In this document: piece by piece, positions 24,338 through 33,290 of the stretch
How positions within the stretch are numbered: the stretch's first letter is position 1
Layout: every line of letters starts with the position of its first letter
Assembly: GCA_025449645.1 (NCBI GenBank)
Contig: JANWIY010000159.1
Span: 1-39,771 of the forward strand
Reading direction: 5' to 3'
DNA from: Chitinophagaceae bacterium
GTDB lineage: Bacteria; Bacteroidota; Bacteroidia; Chitinophagales; Chitinophagaceae
Length of the DNA stretch: 39,771 bases
Notes under the pieces: model-generated
Database searches by the model: none
Seen by the model: the letters and a program-made list of their open reading frames with translations, nothing else
What the model was told of the DNA's origin: nothing
Program-made: the position numbers and the translations under genes

Positions 24338-25276
24338 TTACAAAATAGGAAAGGATGTATTTGGAAAGATTGTCGGGTCCCGCCAAAGCGGATCCCTGTT
24401 CTCCGGATTTTCTTCATCATATAGCGGTTCTTCCTTTTCCGAACCCACAATAAAATCCAGCAGGTCCTGGTTTAGTTTTTCTTTCTGCGTATAAAAAAGG
24501 CCATGTGGCTCACCTTCATAAACCTTGAATAATGAATCCGGGATCAGTACAGCGGATTTTTTACTGCTGATTTCAACAGGAACGATTTTATCACTGTCGC
24601 CGTGTATGATCAGGGTCGGAACGTTAATTTTAGGAAGGTCATTCCTGAAATCAGTTTCCGAAAAGGAATGGATGCAATCTGTCGTTGCTTTGGGAGAGCC
24701 TTGCAGTGCCATGGACTGATTCCAGTCAAGGATTTCCTGGCTTACGGATTTATTCAGAAAGCTGACTCCATAAAAAAGCCTGGCAAAACCGCTCAGAAAT
24801 GCGGGGCGATCCCCGCGGATCTGTTCGATGAACTCTTCGAACGTTTCCTGTGGAATACCTTCAGGGTTGTCACCAGTCTTAAGCATGAAGGGCGTAACCG
24901 AACTGATCAGCACCACGCTGTGAATTTTTTCGGTGCCGTATTTACCGATATAGCGGGCCACTTCACCCCCACCCATCGAAAAACCAACCAGGGTCACTTC
25001 TTCCAAATGCAATTCATCTATTACTGATTTGAGATCGGATGCAAGGATGTCATAATCATAACCTGCCCAGGGTTTGTCTGACCTGCCGAATCCTCTGCGG
25101 TCGTACACGATACACCGGAGACCATATTTGGGAAGCTCGTTCAGTTGATATTCCCACATGGAGGAATTAAGCGGCCAGCCATGGATGAATATCACCGGTT
25201 TCCCATGCAGGGTATCTTCATAATAGAGGCTGACCGGAGGTGCGATGGAGCTTTTTGAAGCTTGCAGATATGGCAT
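24338..25276 (-). CDS. Alpha/beta hydrolase (non-haem chloroperoxidase/esterase type)
   Basis: 312 aa. The fold's catalytic triad is visible: nucleophile Ser in GFSMGGGE (about residue 102), Asp in HGDSDKIVP, and His in EPHGLFYTQ. An oxyanion-loop HGWPLNSSMW lies near residue 33 and YDRRGFGRSDKP follows, typical of the chloroperoxidase/arylesterase subgroup. About 50 residues after the His form a polar tail (PLYDEENPENRDPLW) not usual in the family. I chose the ATG giving MPYLQASKSS; the frame extends upstream to 25384 without family similarity. The 238 bp upstream (25277-25514) holds no gene but has a 9-bp inverted repeat at 25410-25451. Substrate unknown. Confidence 0.82.
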   Translation of the reverse strand: MPYLQASKSSIAPPVSLYYEDTLHGKPVIFIHGWPLNSSMWEYQLNELPKYGLRCIVYDRRGFGRSDKPWAGYDYDILASDLKSVIDELHLEEVTLVGFSMGGGEVARYIGKYGTEKIHSVVLISSVTPFMLKTGDNPEGIPQETFEEFIEQIRGDRPAFLSGFARLFYGVSFLNKSVSQEILDWNQSMALQGSPKATTDCIHSFSETDFRNDLPKINVPTLIIHGDSDKIVPVEISSKKSAVLIPDSLFKVYEGEPHGLFYTQKEKLNQDLLDFIVGSEKEEPLYDEENPENRDPLWRDPTIFPNTSFPIL

Positions 25277-25409
25277 AACTTGAATTTTTAATGATACATC
25301 ATCAAATCGCTCAAATGTTTTGCCAGCTTTTATCCGGGTATTTCCAATTTTGAGGTTCCGGGGTATACCGATGCATATCAGCACCCTGCACGGGATGGCC
25401 CGAATAAAA

Positions 25410-25451
25410 GGGTAATTGCTTCCACACTAACGGGAAAAAGATCAATTACCC
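25410..25451. repeat. 9-bp inverted repeat upstream of the alpha/beta hydrolase
   Basis: gggtaattg at 25410-25418 and caattaccc at 25443-25451 are perfect inverted copies 24 nt apart, in the 238-bp gene-free stretch 25277-25514. It could be an operator pair or a weak hairpin. Confidence 0.45.
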
Positions 25452-25514
25452 CGATTCTTCCATATGATCAAACCCATCCCGGAAAAGTGGACGAGACAAT
25501 TTATCCTTTAGGGT

Positions 25515-26444
25515 TCATGCCTGGGAAGGAGAATAATATCCCCAATCCTTCATTATCCCAAAATCCTGACGGCATGCTTCTACGGGTTCCATACCCTGAT
25601 AGGACTCCTGTTCAATAATAAAGTATTTGGTCCCTCCCGATTTTCTGCCGATATCGCAGATTTCCCTCGTTCCGACGATACCTTTACCGAGTATGGTGCT
25701 TTCAAATTTTTCCCCTTTGCCTGAGGTATTGGGGATCTCATCTTTTACATGCATGAGTTCAAAGCGGCCGGGGAATTTTTTTGCGATATCAATGGCTTTT
25801 GCTCCGCCATTATAGAGATTTCCCATATCGAGTTGCTGGGCAACCAGGGCCGGATCGGTATATTCCATGATCAGGTCATACAGAACCTGACCATCGATTT
25901 TAGTACTGAATTCAAAATCGTGGTTATGATACCCGAATTTCATACCCGACTTTTGGCAGAGCTCTCCGGACTTGTTGAACACGCCCATATAAGCCTTAAA
26001 ATCGTTCATGTTCTTCCGAAGGCTCTCATCCAGCCAGGGAGAAACCAGGTATTTCTGGCCCGCTGTTGCAGCATCTTCCACCGTGTTTTTCCAATTATCA
26101 GAAAAATCATTCTTGGTGAAATCATAATCTGACGGCCTCATCACGACGTGCCCGCTGACCATGTCAAGGCTATACCCCTGCAGGAGTTTTTTGAAGTCGG
26201 CCGGTGAGTAACCGTAAAATTTCCGGTCATGGTAGTTGGCATGCTCCACATAACGGTAACCTATATCCGATAATTTCTTTAAGGTGCCGGAAGGATCCTT
26301 TTCCATATCGCCGCGCACGGAATACAATTGTACTCCAACGTAAATATCGGCAGCAGCCAATGCAAATAATTTATGGGATCCAAGAGCCAGGGCTGCAACA
26401 GAAAGTCCGCCTGTTTTCAAAAAGTTTCTGCGTGATGTACTCAT
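25515..26444 (-). CDS. Tat-exported sugar phosphate isomerase/epimerase-like TIM-barrel protein
   Basis: 309 aa. The N-terminus MSTSRRNFLKTGGLSVAALAL is a clear twin-arginine signal (SRRNFLK at residues 4-10, hydrophobic stretch to about 29). The remainder is a xylose-isomerase-like (AP endonuclease 2 family) TIM barrel: VGVQLYSVRGDM, YVEHANYHDRKF, FGYHNHDFEFS (metal His), VAQQLDMGNLYNGG (metal Asp), ELMHVKDE and the late YFIIEQES (metal Glu). Secreted members in Bacteroidota are often found with sugar-oxidising GMC or Gfo/Idh enzymes and act on sugars, possibly 3-keto sugars; here it stands alone. Export is well supported; substrate is inference. Confidence 0.85.
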   Translation of the reverse strand: MSTSRRNFLKTGGLSVAALALGSHKLFALAAADIYVGVQLYSVRGDMEKDPSGTLKKLSDIGYRYVEHANYHDRKFYGYSPADFKKLLQGYSLDMVSGHVVMRPSDYDFTKNDFSDNWKNTVEDAATAGQKYLVSPWLDESLRKNMNDFKAYMGVFNKSGELCQKSGMKFGYHNHDFEFSTKIDGQVLYDLIMEYTDPALVAQQLDMGNLYNGGAKAIDIAKKFPGRFELMHVKDEIPNTSGKGEKFESTILGKGIVGTREICDIGRKSGGTKYFIIEQESYQGMEPVEACRQDFGIMKDWGYYSPSQA

Positions 26445-26541
26445 GGTAAAGTCGTTTTAATGAAAGATTTTTTAAAGTTATCGGATTTGGGTCTTTTGGG
26501 GAAAAAAGATTTTCACCACAATGACCGGGAGCCATCCATTA

Positions 26542-27075
26542 TCAATGGTCAACTTTTCCAAGTTCACGCTCTGCGTTCCGGGTTTCGGGTTCAGCGATTC
26601 CGTCCGTGTTTTTGAAAGTAAAATTCTTCTGTGTGAGGTAGCTGAAAAAAACAACGATCCCCGTCGTGATTATTTTTGCTATGGTTGGGTAAATATGGAA
26701 TTTTTCAACAAACAGGCGGATAAAAAGATAGTTCAGCAATATGCATATCAACACCAGCAGGAAATAGCGAAAAAGCTGCACCCGGCCGTGGAGACTTGAT
26801 CCGGGGAAAACGACGTGGCGCATAAGAAGAAATCCAGAAGGAAAGCTCACCATAAAAGACATGATGAAAGCGGCGATATAAGGTTTGAATGCCAGGGGGC
26901 CAACATGCAGTACCTGTTTTTGCAGAATGAAATTATAACTGATAAAAAAAACAAAAATATCAAGCAGTGTATTGGCACCCCCGCAGGCAGCGTACCGGAA
27001 GGTCTGGACGGGCATCAGCTTTCGAAAGGGAGGGTAGAAAAAATCTATAAAAGAAATGATCTGCTTTTTTGGCAT
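26542..27075 (-). CDS. GtrA-like membrane protein
   Basis: 177 aa with four membrane helices (about residues 30-50, 65-85, 103-122 and 130-150). The pattern FRYAACGGANTLLDIFVFFISY at the first helix and SYLTQKNFTFKN at the end are characteristic of the GtrA family, proposed to flip polyprenyl-linked sugars for cell-surface polysaccharide modification. The frame extends upstream to 27153, which would overlap argS; the ATG at 27075 (MPKKQIISFIDFF) avoids this. No neighbouring glycosyltransferase, so the polysaccharide is unknown. Confidence 0.85.
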   Translation of the reverse strand: MPKKQIISFIDFFYPPFRKLMPVQTFRYAACGGANTLLDIFVFFISYNFILQKQVLHVGPLAFKPYIAAFIMSFMVSFPSGFLLMRHVVFPGSSLHGRVQLFRYFLLVLICILLNYLFIRLFVEKFHIYPTIAKIITTGIVVFFSYLTQKNFTFKNTDGIAEPETRNAERELGKVDH

Positions 27076-27138
27076 ATATTCCGGAAGTTCCCGCCCGAAG
27101 GTAATATAAAGGCCTGAAATAGTGTTCCTAACAAATCC

Positions 27139-27146
27139 TACTTTTG
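27139..27146 (+). promoter_or_regulatory. -7 element for argS
   Basis: TACTTTTG matches TAnnTTTG and ends 14 nt before the first ATG at 27161. Confidence 0.5.
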
Positions 27147-27160
27147 CCGTCAATTTATTT

Positions 27161-28942
27161 ATGATGGAACTGGTTCCCAGGATAAAAGAAATAGTGCGAT
27201 CCGTTTTGGATCAGCATTACAGGTTCAGCATGGAGTCTGAATCCGTCCTGGTGAATGAAACCAAGCCCGAATTTACCGGGGATTATACCGTAGTGCTTTT
27301 TTCAATCAGTAAAACCCTGAAATTAAACCCCGATACCCTGGGTAAAGAGCTTGGAGAAACCATGATGAAAGATAATCCCGGGCTTTTTGAAGGGTTTAAT
27401 GTGATCAAAGGATTTCTCAACCTGGTGATCGCAGACAGAATTTTAACTGATTTTCTAAAAAGCAGGTATGAAGATCCGGCATACGGTCTCAGGCCTGCCA
27501 ATGGCCGGCGCGTAATGGTGGAATATTCTTCTCCCAATACGAACAAACCCTTACATCTGGGTCATCTCAGGAACAATTTTCTTGGTTGGAGCGTGGCTTC
27601 GCTGTATCGCGCCAACGGATATGATATCATCAAAACCTGCATAGCAAATGACCGGGGCATCCATATTTGCAAGAGCATGCTCGCATGGAAACTTTTCGCG
27701 AATGGCGCCACACCGGAGAGCACGGGAATAAAGGGGGATCATTTTGTCGGTGACTATTATGTGATGTTTGGCACAGCATTAAAATATGAGGTCGCATTGC
27801 TCGAAGCCGGGGGAATGAGCAGGGAAGCGGCTGAAAAAGAGGCTCCACTGATGAAAGCGGCTCAGCAAATGCTGGTTGACTGGGAGGCCGGAGATCCGGA
27901 AACCATTGCGCTATGGAAAAAAATGAACAGCTGGGTGTATGCGGGTTTTGATATTACCTACCGGCGTATAGGCAGCGATTTTGACAGAGTTTTCTATGAA
28001 AGTGAGACCTACCTACTGGGAAAAGATCTGGTGGAGGAAGGCCTTCGCAAGCATGTTTTTTACAGAAAGGATGACGGAAGTGTGTGGATCGATCTGCGTG
28101 AGGACGGGCTGGATGAAAAGATTGTACAGCGGAGCGATGGAACTGCCGTTTATATGACCCAGGATATCGGTCTCGTTGTAAAAAAATATGAGCAATACCA
28201 TATGGATCGAAGTATTTATGTGGTAGCGGATGAACAGAATTATCATTTTAAAGTGCTTAAGCTGATTTGTCAGAAATTGCAGCTTCCTTCCGCCGCGGGG
28301 ATTTTTCATTTGTCATATGGATTAGTAGAACTTCCATCAGGAAGAATGAAAACCCGGGAGGGCAACGTTGTCGATGCAGATGATATCATAGATGAAATGA
28401 ACAGAATTGCGGAGGGTCATACCAATGAACTGGGCAAGGTGGATGATTTTACAAAAGAAGAAAGAATCGAATTGTATGATACGATCGGTCTGGGTGCATT
28501 GAAATTTTTTCTCTTGCGTGTTGATCCGAAAAAAAGAATGGTTTTTAATCCTGATGAATCCATCGATTTTCATGGATTCACCGGGGCTTTTGTACAGTAC
28601 AGCTATGCCAGGGTTAGATCTATACTAAGAAAGGAAGCCCCCGGGAAAAATGATATTGATCAGGTTTTGCCTCTGTTTCCGTTGGAAAAAGCAATGATCC
28701 TTACGCTCGAAAAATATGCGGGACTGCTTCACACGGCCTGCCAGGAAATGAACCCTTCACTCGTGGCGAATTATGCATTTGGTCTCGCTAAAACCTTCAA
28801 TTCTTTTTATGTGGAACATTCTGTTGGCCGCGCCGAATCAGAACACAAAAAGCAGCTTCGCATTCGCATCTGCCGGCTCACATCCACCGTGCTGAGATCA
28901 TCAATGGGCATTTTGGGAATCCGTGTACCCGAGCGGATGTAA
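27161..28942 (+). CDS. argS: Arginyl-tRNA synthetase
   Basis: 593-aa class I aminoacyl-tRNA synthetase. The N-terminal Add1 domain (about 1-110, with VNETKPEFTGDYTVVLF) recognises the tRNA D-loop; the HIGH-type motif is in SPNTNKPLHLGHLRNN; the KMSKS-equivalent is the loop MKTREGNVVDADDII, degenerate as is common for ArgRS. The C-terminal DALR anticodon-binding domain begins near FVQYSYARVRSI and ends in GIRVPERM. ATG codons at 27161 and 27164 are adjacent and cannot be told apart; an ATG at 27122 would precede the promoter element. It ends 5 bp from the convergent VOC gene. Confidence 0.96.
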   Translation: MMELVPRIKEIVRSVLDQHYRFSMESESVLVNETKPEFTGDYTVVLFSISKTLKLNPDTLGKELGETMMKDNPGLFEGFNVIKGFLNLVIADRILTDFLKSRYEDPAYGLRPANGRRVMVEYSSPNTNKPLHLGHLRNNFLGWSVASLYRANGYDIIKTCIANDRGIHICKSMLAWKLFANGATPESTGIKGDHFVGDYYVMFGTALKYEVALLEAGGMSREAAEKEAPLMKAAQQMLVDWEAGDPETIALWKKMNSWVYAGFDITYRRIGSDFDRVFYESETYLLGKDLVEEGLRKHVFYRKDDGSVWIDLREDGLDEKIVQRSDGTAVYMTQDIGLVVKKYEQYHMDRSIYVVADEQNYHFKVLKLICQKLQLPSAAGIFHLSYGLVELPSGRMKTREGNVVDADDIIDEMNRIAEGHTNELGKVDDFTKEERIELYDTIGLGALKFFLLRVDPKKRMVFNPDESIDFHGFTGAFVQYSYARVRSILRKEAPGKNDIDQVLPLFPLEKAMILTLEKYAGLLHTACQEMNPSLVANYAFGLAKTFNSFYVEHSVGRAESEHKKQLRIRICRLTSTVLRSSMGILGIRVPERM

Positions 28943-28947
28943 TACGT

Positions 28948-29343
28948 TCAGGTGATTGAAGGCTGAATAAGATCCCATAGATTGCCATAAAGATCCTGAA
29001 AAACTGCCACCGTTCCATAAGATTCGACCGAAGGCTCGCGGATAAAAACAATGCCTACGCTTTGCATTTGTTTAAAATCCCTATAAAAATCATCAGTAAA
29101 CAGGAATAGGAAAACCCTTCCTCCGGTCTGGTTTCCTATCCGCATGGATTGCTCTTCAGTTGCCGCTCTTGCCAGAAGTAACTGACAGGATCCTAATCCC
29201 GGCGGTGAAAGAAGTACCCATCTTTTTGATTCCTGAAGGGGAGTATCTTCCGTCACGGTAAATTTTAATTTTTGAGTGTAAAAGGCGATGGCTTCGTCAT
29301 AATTATTGACGAGCAAGGCAATATGGGCCAATCGTTGATTCAT
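28948..29343 (-). CDS. VOC family protein (glyoxalase/dioxygenase fold)
   Basis: 131 aa, one vicinal-oxygen-chelate domain: LAHIALLVNNYDEAIAFYTQKLKF at the N-terminus (metal His in AHIALLV) and VAVFQDLYGNLWDLIQP at the C-terminus, where a Glu ligand is usual but Asp occurs. Family members include glyoxalase I-like enzymes and resistance proteins; the exact reaction cannot be told. The ATG at 29343 gives the family N-terminus; an upstream ATG at 29373 adds ten unmatched residues. It is divergent from the sirtuin with 48 bp between. Confidence 0.82.
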   Translation of the reverse strand: MNQRLAHIALLVNNYDEAIAFYTQKLKFTVTEDTPLQESKRWVLLSPPGLGSCQLLLARAATEEQSMRIGNQTGGRVFLFLFTDDFYRDFKQMQSVGIVFIREPSVESYGTVAVFQDLYGNLWDLIQPSIT

Positions 29344-29391
29344 TATTTCATTTATTTTCGTTTTCCTTCGCATTTCAATTTTACGAATTCT

Positions 29392-30090
29392 ATGGACAGG
29401 ATTAAAAAAAAACTTGTTGTTCTTACAGGGGCAGGCGTCAGTGCTGAAAGTGGATTAAAGACCTTCCGCGACAGCGATGGTTTATGGGAAGGATACGATG
29501 TAGCGCAGGTTGCTACTCCGGGGGCATGGGAGAATGATCCGGAGCTTGTGCTGGATTTCTATAACATGCGACGCCGCAATGTGTCCGCGGCTTCACCAAA
29601 TGCGGCACATACAGGATTGGCCCGGCTGGAAACTAAATTTGATGTACAGATCATTACTCAGAATATTGATGATCTCCATGAGCGGGCCGGTTCAACTCAG
29701 GTGCTCCACCTCCATGGAGAAATATTTAAGATGCGCAGTGAAATGAATGAGAACCTGATTTATGAAATCAGGGATGACATTAAATTGGGTCATAAGGCGG
29801 AGGATGGTGCCCAGTTACGTCCGCATATTGTGTGGTTTGAAGAAGCCGTTCCCATGATCGAACCGGCTGCGCGGCTAGTAAAATCTGCAGATATTTTAGT
29901 TGTGATTGGAACTTCTCTGGTCGTATATCCTGCAGCGGGACTGATTCACTATGCAGGTGCGCGGGTTCCCAAATTTATTATTGATAAGAAGGTCCCATAT
30001 ATTCCCCAGGTATTCGATATCATTAAAATTGAGAAATCTGCAACGGAAGGGATTCAGGATCTGGTAGAAATTTTGAATGACCATCTCTAA
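29392..30090 (+). CDS. cobB: NAD-dependent protein deacylase, sirtuin class III (CobB-like), without cysteines
   Basis: 232 aa. Sirtuin core: GAGVSAESGLKTFRDSDG (about 13-30), TQNIDDLHERAG (89-100), catalytic His108 in HLHGE, and GTSLVVYPAAGL. Tyr57 and Arg60 in DFYNMRR match the Y-x-x-R pair that in class III sirtuins selects succinyl/malonyl-lysine, so desuccinylase activity is likely. The small domain (about 110-148) has none of the four zinc cysteines; indeed I count no cysteine in the whole protein. Short, zinc-free forms are known in Bacteroidota, so this is probably functional. The ATG at 29392 begins MDRIKKKLVVLTGAG; the frame is open further upstream. It ends 11 bp from the convergent TPR gene. 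Confidence 0.92.
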   Translation: MDRIKKKLVVLTGAGVSAESGLKTFRDSDGLWEGYDVAQVATPGAWENDPELVLDFYNMRRRNVSAASPNAAHTGLARLETKFDVQIITQNIDDLHERAGSTQVLHLHGEIFKMRSEMNENLIYEIRDDIKLGHKAEDGAQLRPHIVWFEEAVPMIEPAARLVKSADILVVIGTSLVVYPAAGLIHYAGARVPKFIIDKKVPYIPQVFDIIKIEKSATEGIQDLVEILNDHL

Positions 30091-30101
30091 GTGATGAGTT
30101 T

Positions 30102-31127
30102 TCATTGTTCGAGTTTGATTTCCTGCCGGTAGTTTTTAAGCGAGGGATCCTGTGCAATGGCCTTATCGCAAATCTCTTTGCCTTTCTGGATATCCCCTTT
30201 TTTCTGATAAGCCATGCCGATCATGTATAGCGCCCGGAAATTCTTGTCGTCAAACGACAGAATTTTATTCCAGTAATCAATGGCTTCGTCGTATTTTTTC
30301 ATTTTATAGCTGGTGAAACCCAGGCTATTCAGCAAGTCCAGATCTGCCGGTTTTTTCACTACCAGGTCCTGCAGGATCTTAAGACCTTTGGCAGCCTGCC
30401 CGGTGGCGATATAGGAGTCAGCCAGGTTTTCATAAAAATCGTTATCTTTTTTATAGCCTTTTGCCGCTGCGATGTCGTAATAATGAATTGCGGTGACGTC
30501 TTCAAATATCGTTGCGTAAACCAGCGCACATTCGTAAATCCATTCCGCTTTTGAAGAATCCAGCGCGATGGCTCTTTGAAAATACGGAATAGCCGTCCGG
30601 TAATTATTCATATCAACATATGAACGCGCAATCAGGTAAGGGATTTCCGCATTTTTTGGGTCCTCCGTGGCGGCTGCAGGGAGATAACCGAAAGCATGAC
30701 CATAGTCCTCCAGTTCATAGTAACTCTTCCCGAGTATATAATAATTATTCTTTCCGGTGTGCATCAGCAGGGCAATTGAAGCATAGCTTATCGCCTTATC
30801 CCAACGTTGCAACCAGAAATTCAAAATGGCTAGCTGATTAATTCCTGTCGTATCATTTTTTCGAACCTGAACCAATTTTTCGAAAATGGTATCTGCGATT
30901 TCATATTTTCTCAATGCTACGGCAGCGAGTCCGGTTTCACGCAGAACACCCGCATTCAAAGTATCATAAGAGAGAGCCCGCTGAAAATCGTTGTATGAAA
31001 CAAGATATAACCGGTTAGCTTTTTCGTCCATGGCCCTGCGAAAGTAATATCTGGAACTGTCGGCTGACTGCGCGCCGGCATTCAAAACAGAAAGCAGGCA
31101 AATAATAAAAATGTAAAATACTCTCAT
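30102..31127 (-). CDS. Secreted tetratricopeptide-repeat protein
   Basis: 341 aa with a cleavable-looking signal peptide (MRVFYIFIICLLSVLNAGAQS, about 1-20) followed by roughly seven to eight TPR units across residues 30-335, for example AIPYFQRAIALDSSKAEWIYE and AIDYWNKILSFDDKNFRALYMIG. It is probably periplasmic or surface-facing and mediates protein contacts. Last gene of the glycogen cluster on the minus strand, 64 bp after glgB; co-transcription is possible but a glycogen role is not shown. An in-frame ATG 5 codons upstream would precede the signal peptide and is less likely. Confidence 0.85.
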   Translation of the reverse strand: MRVFYIFIICLLSVLNAGAQSADSSRYYFRRAMDEKANRLYLVSYNDFQRALSYDTLNAGVLRETGLAAVALRKYEIADTIFEKLVQVRKNDTTGINQLAILNFWLQRWDKAISYASIALLMHTGKNNYYILGKSYYELEDYGHAFGYLPAAATEDPKNAEIPYLIARSYVDMNNYRTAIPYFQRAIALDSSKAEWIYECALVYATIFEDVTAIHYYDIAAAKGYKKDNDFYENLADSYIATGQAAKGLKILQDLVVKKPADLDLLNSLGFTSYKMKKYDEAIDYWNKILSFDDKNFRALYMIGMAYQKKGDIQKGKEICDKAIAQDPSLKNYRQEIKLEQ

Positions 31128-31191
31128 ATCAGGGTGATTCATGGCCCGGATGGATCTCTTGTAGGAACCCGGAAGAGGAATACCATTGCTT

Positions 31192-33135
31192 TCATTTCAG
31201 GATTACTGCTCCTAACGGAGGCAGATGAATATTTATTTCGTACCGGTTTTGATTTTCATCGACCAGCTTTACTACCGGATCGGGATTGAGCACATCGCCT
31301 GTACCCCAATATTTTTTAAGATCACTGTTGAAGATTTCTTTCCAGGCAGGTTTGCCGGATGCGTAAATCTTCCAGTCATTTCTTACTGTCGGGGTCATAT
31401 TAAGGATGACCAGCAGGTCATTTTCGGGGAGCTTTCCCTTTCTCCTGAAAACGATTACCGATTCATTGCGATGGCTAAGGTCAATCCATTCAAATCCTTC
31501 CGATCTGAACTGATTCTCATATAATGCAGGCTCGTTGCGAAGGAGCAAATTCAGATCCCGCAAACAATCTTTCAGCATTCGGTGGGAATCATATTTAAGC
31601 AGATCCCATTGCAGTTCGCTTTTATAATTCCATTCGGCCGTCGCCCCGAATTCATCTCCCATGAAGAGCAACTTGCCTCCCGGGTGCGTAAACATATAAG
31701 AATACATCAGCCGGAGATTGGCAAATTTTTGCCAGTCGTCACCGGGCATTTTATAAAGCATTGGCGATTTTCCATGGACTACTTCATCATGGCTGAGCGG
31801 CAGCATGAAGTTTTCATCATAGAAATACATCATGCTGAAAGTAAATTTATTCTGCAGGTCCTTGCGGAATAGCGGGTCAGCTTTGAAATAATCCAGGGTA
31901 TCATGCATCCAACCCATCATCCATTTCATTCCGAATCCCAACCCCCCCGCAAATGTCGGCTTGCTGATTCCGGGCCAGTCTGTTGCTTCTTCTGCAATTG
32001 TTTGTATATCCGGGAAATCGCGGAAGAGTGTTTCATTCAGGTCCTTGATAAATGCAATGGCTTCAATATTTCCGTCACCGCCGTATTCATTTGGCTCCCA
32101 CTGGTCTTTTTTTCGCGAATAATTCAATTTCAGCATGGAACTCACGGCATCTACCCGGATGCCATCCGCATGGAATCGGTCGCACCAAAATCTGCCACTG
32201 CTGATCAGGAAGGATTTCACCTCTCCCCTTTTGTAATTGAAAATATAGCTGTTCCAATCGGGATGAAAACCTTTGCGCATGTCCGCGTATTCATAAGTAT
32301 TCGTGCCATCGAACATGAAGAGACCATGTGAATCATAGGGGAAATGAGAAGGCACCCAATCCAGCAGCACGCCGATTCCTGCAGCATGAAAAGCATCTAC
32401 GAGCGTCATGAAGGACTGCGGGTCTCCGAATCTTGAGGTTGGAGCAAAATAACCCGCCCCCTGGTAGCCCCAGCTGCCATCGAATGGGAATTCCATCACC
32501 GGCATCAACTCCACATGGGTAAAGCCCATTTCTTTTACATAGGGCACCAACTGTTCCCGGATCTGATCATAGGAATTGTAGGATTCTTCATCGAATTTGT
32601 CCGGCCGCATCCAGCTTGCCAGGTGTACTTCATACACACTCCATGGCCTGTCCAGTCTGTTATGGTCTTTCCGGAAGTTCATCCATTCCTGGTCATGCCA
32701 GGAATATCCAAGCTCCCAGGTGATCGAAGCGGTATTGGGACGCCTCTCCCAAAAATTGGCAAATGGATCTCCCTTAACCGTTTCCTTGTTGTTGAATCCG
32801 CGGATATGGTATTTGTACACCTCTCCTTTCGGGAGATTCGGAATAAAACCTTCCCAGATGCCTGATTTTTCAAGTCTGACAAATAAAGGATGGGCAGCAG
32901 GATTCCAATCATTGAAATTTCCGATCACGGAAACGTATGTGGCGTTTGGCGCCCAAACAGCAAAATAATATCCGGAAGTATCCAGCACTTTGCGCGGATG
33001 CGATCCGAAGATTTCATATAAACGATAATGGGTGCCGTTTTGAAAATTGCTGATGTCGGAATCTGAAAAAAGAGAGTAATTCCAAACTGGTTTTGTTGAA
33101 TCAACAAAATGAGTATGTTCGTAACTGGCTATCAC
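31192..33135 (-). CDS. glgB: 1,4-alpha-glucan branching enzyme
   Basis: 647-aa GH13 enzyme that forms alpha-1,6 branches in glycogen. An N-terminal CBM48 domain (about residues 35-125, with FAVWAPNATYVSVIGNFNDWN) precedes the catalytic barrel. Active-site residues: Asp329 in GIRVDAVSSML (nucleophile), Glu in IAEEATDWPG (about 382, acid/base), and Asp in LSHDEVVHG (transition-state). WGYQGAGYFAPTSRFG is the GlgB-type first conserved region. The C-terminal beta domain ends PPLGAVILK. It follows the MFS gene by 155 bp; a TATATTTA on the minus strand (33151-33158) may give it its own promoter. The 33136-33290 gap contains nothing else I can identify. Confidence 0.95.
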   Translation of the reverse strand: MIASYEHTHFVDSTKPVWNYSLFSDSDISNFQNGTHYRLYEIFGSHPRKVLDTSGYYFAVWAPNATYVSVIGNFNDWNPAAHPLFVRLEKSGIWEGFIPNLPKGEVYKYHIRGFNNKETVKGDPFANFWERRPNTASITWELGYSWHDQEWMNFRKDHNRLDRPWSVYEVHLASWMRPDKFDEESYNSYDQIREQLVPYVKEMGFTHVELMPVMEFPFDGSWGYQGAGYFAPTSRFGDPQSFMTLVDAFHAAGIGVLLDWVPSHFPYDSHGLFMFDGTNTYEYADMRKGFHPDWNSYIFNYKRGEVKSFLISSGRFWCDRFHADGIRVDAVSSMLKLNYSRKKDQWEPNEYGGDGNIEAIAFIKDLNETLFRDFPDIQTIAEEATDWPGISKPTFAGGLGFGMKWMMGWMHDTLDYFKADPLFRKDLQNKFTFSMMYFYDENFMLPLSHDEVVHGKSPMLYKMPGDDWQKFANLRLMYSYMFTHPGGKLLFMGDEFGATAEWNYKSELQWDLLKYDSHRMLKDCLRDLNLLLRNEPALYENQFRSEGFEWIDLSHRNESVIVFRRKGKLPENDLLVILNMTPTVRNDWKIYASGKPAWKEIFNSDLKKYWGTGDVLNPDPVVKLVDENQNRYEINIHLPPLGAVILK

Positions 33136-33290
33136 ATGTTTACCTTCATCTAAATATACGATCTTATTCTCAGCCTGCCGTTTTTTTCAATTCAGGAATA
33201 ATGACTTTTCGGGCCTGCATCTTCATCTTTCCCGTTGAGCAATAATCCGATGAAAAAAGAATAAGTAAAATGCCAGCTGAAGAACGGATT

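Noticed and set aside
25277..25384. 36-codon N-terminal extension of the alpha/beta hydrolase
   Set aside because: No family similarity or signal peptide; the core fold begins just after the ATG at 25276.
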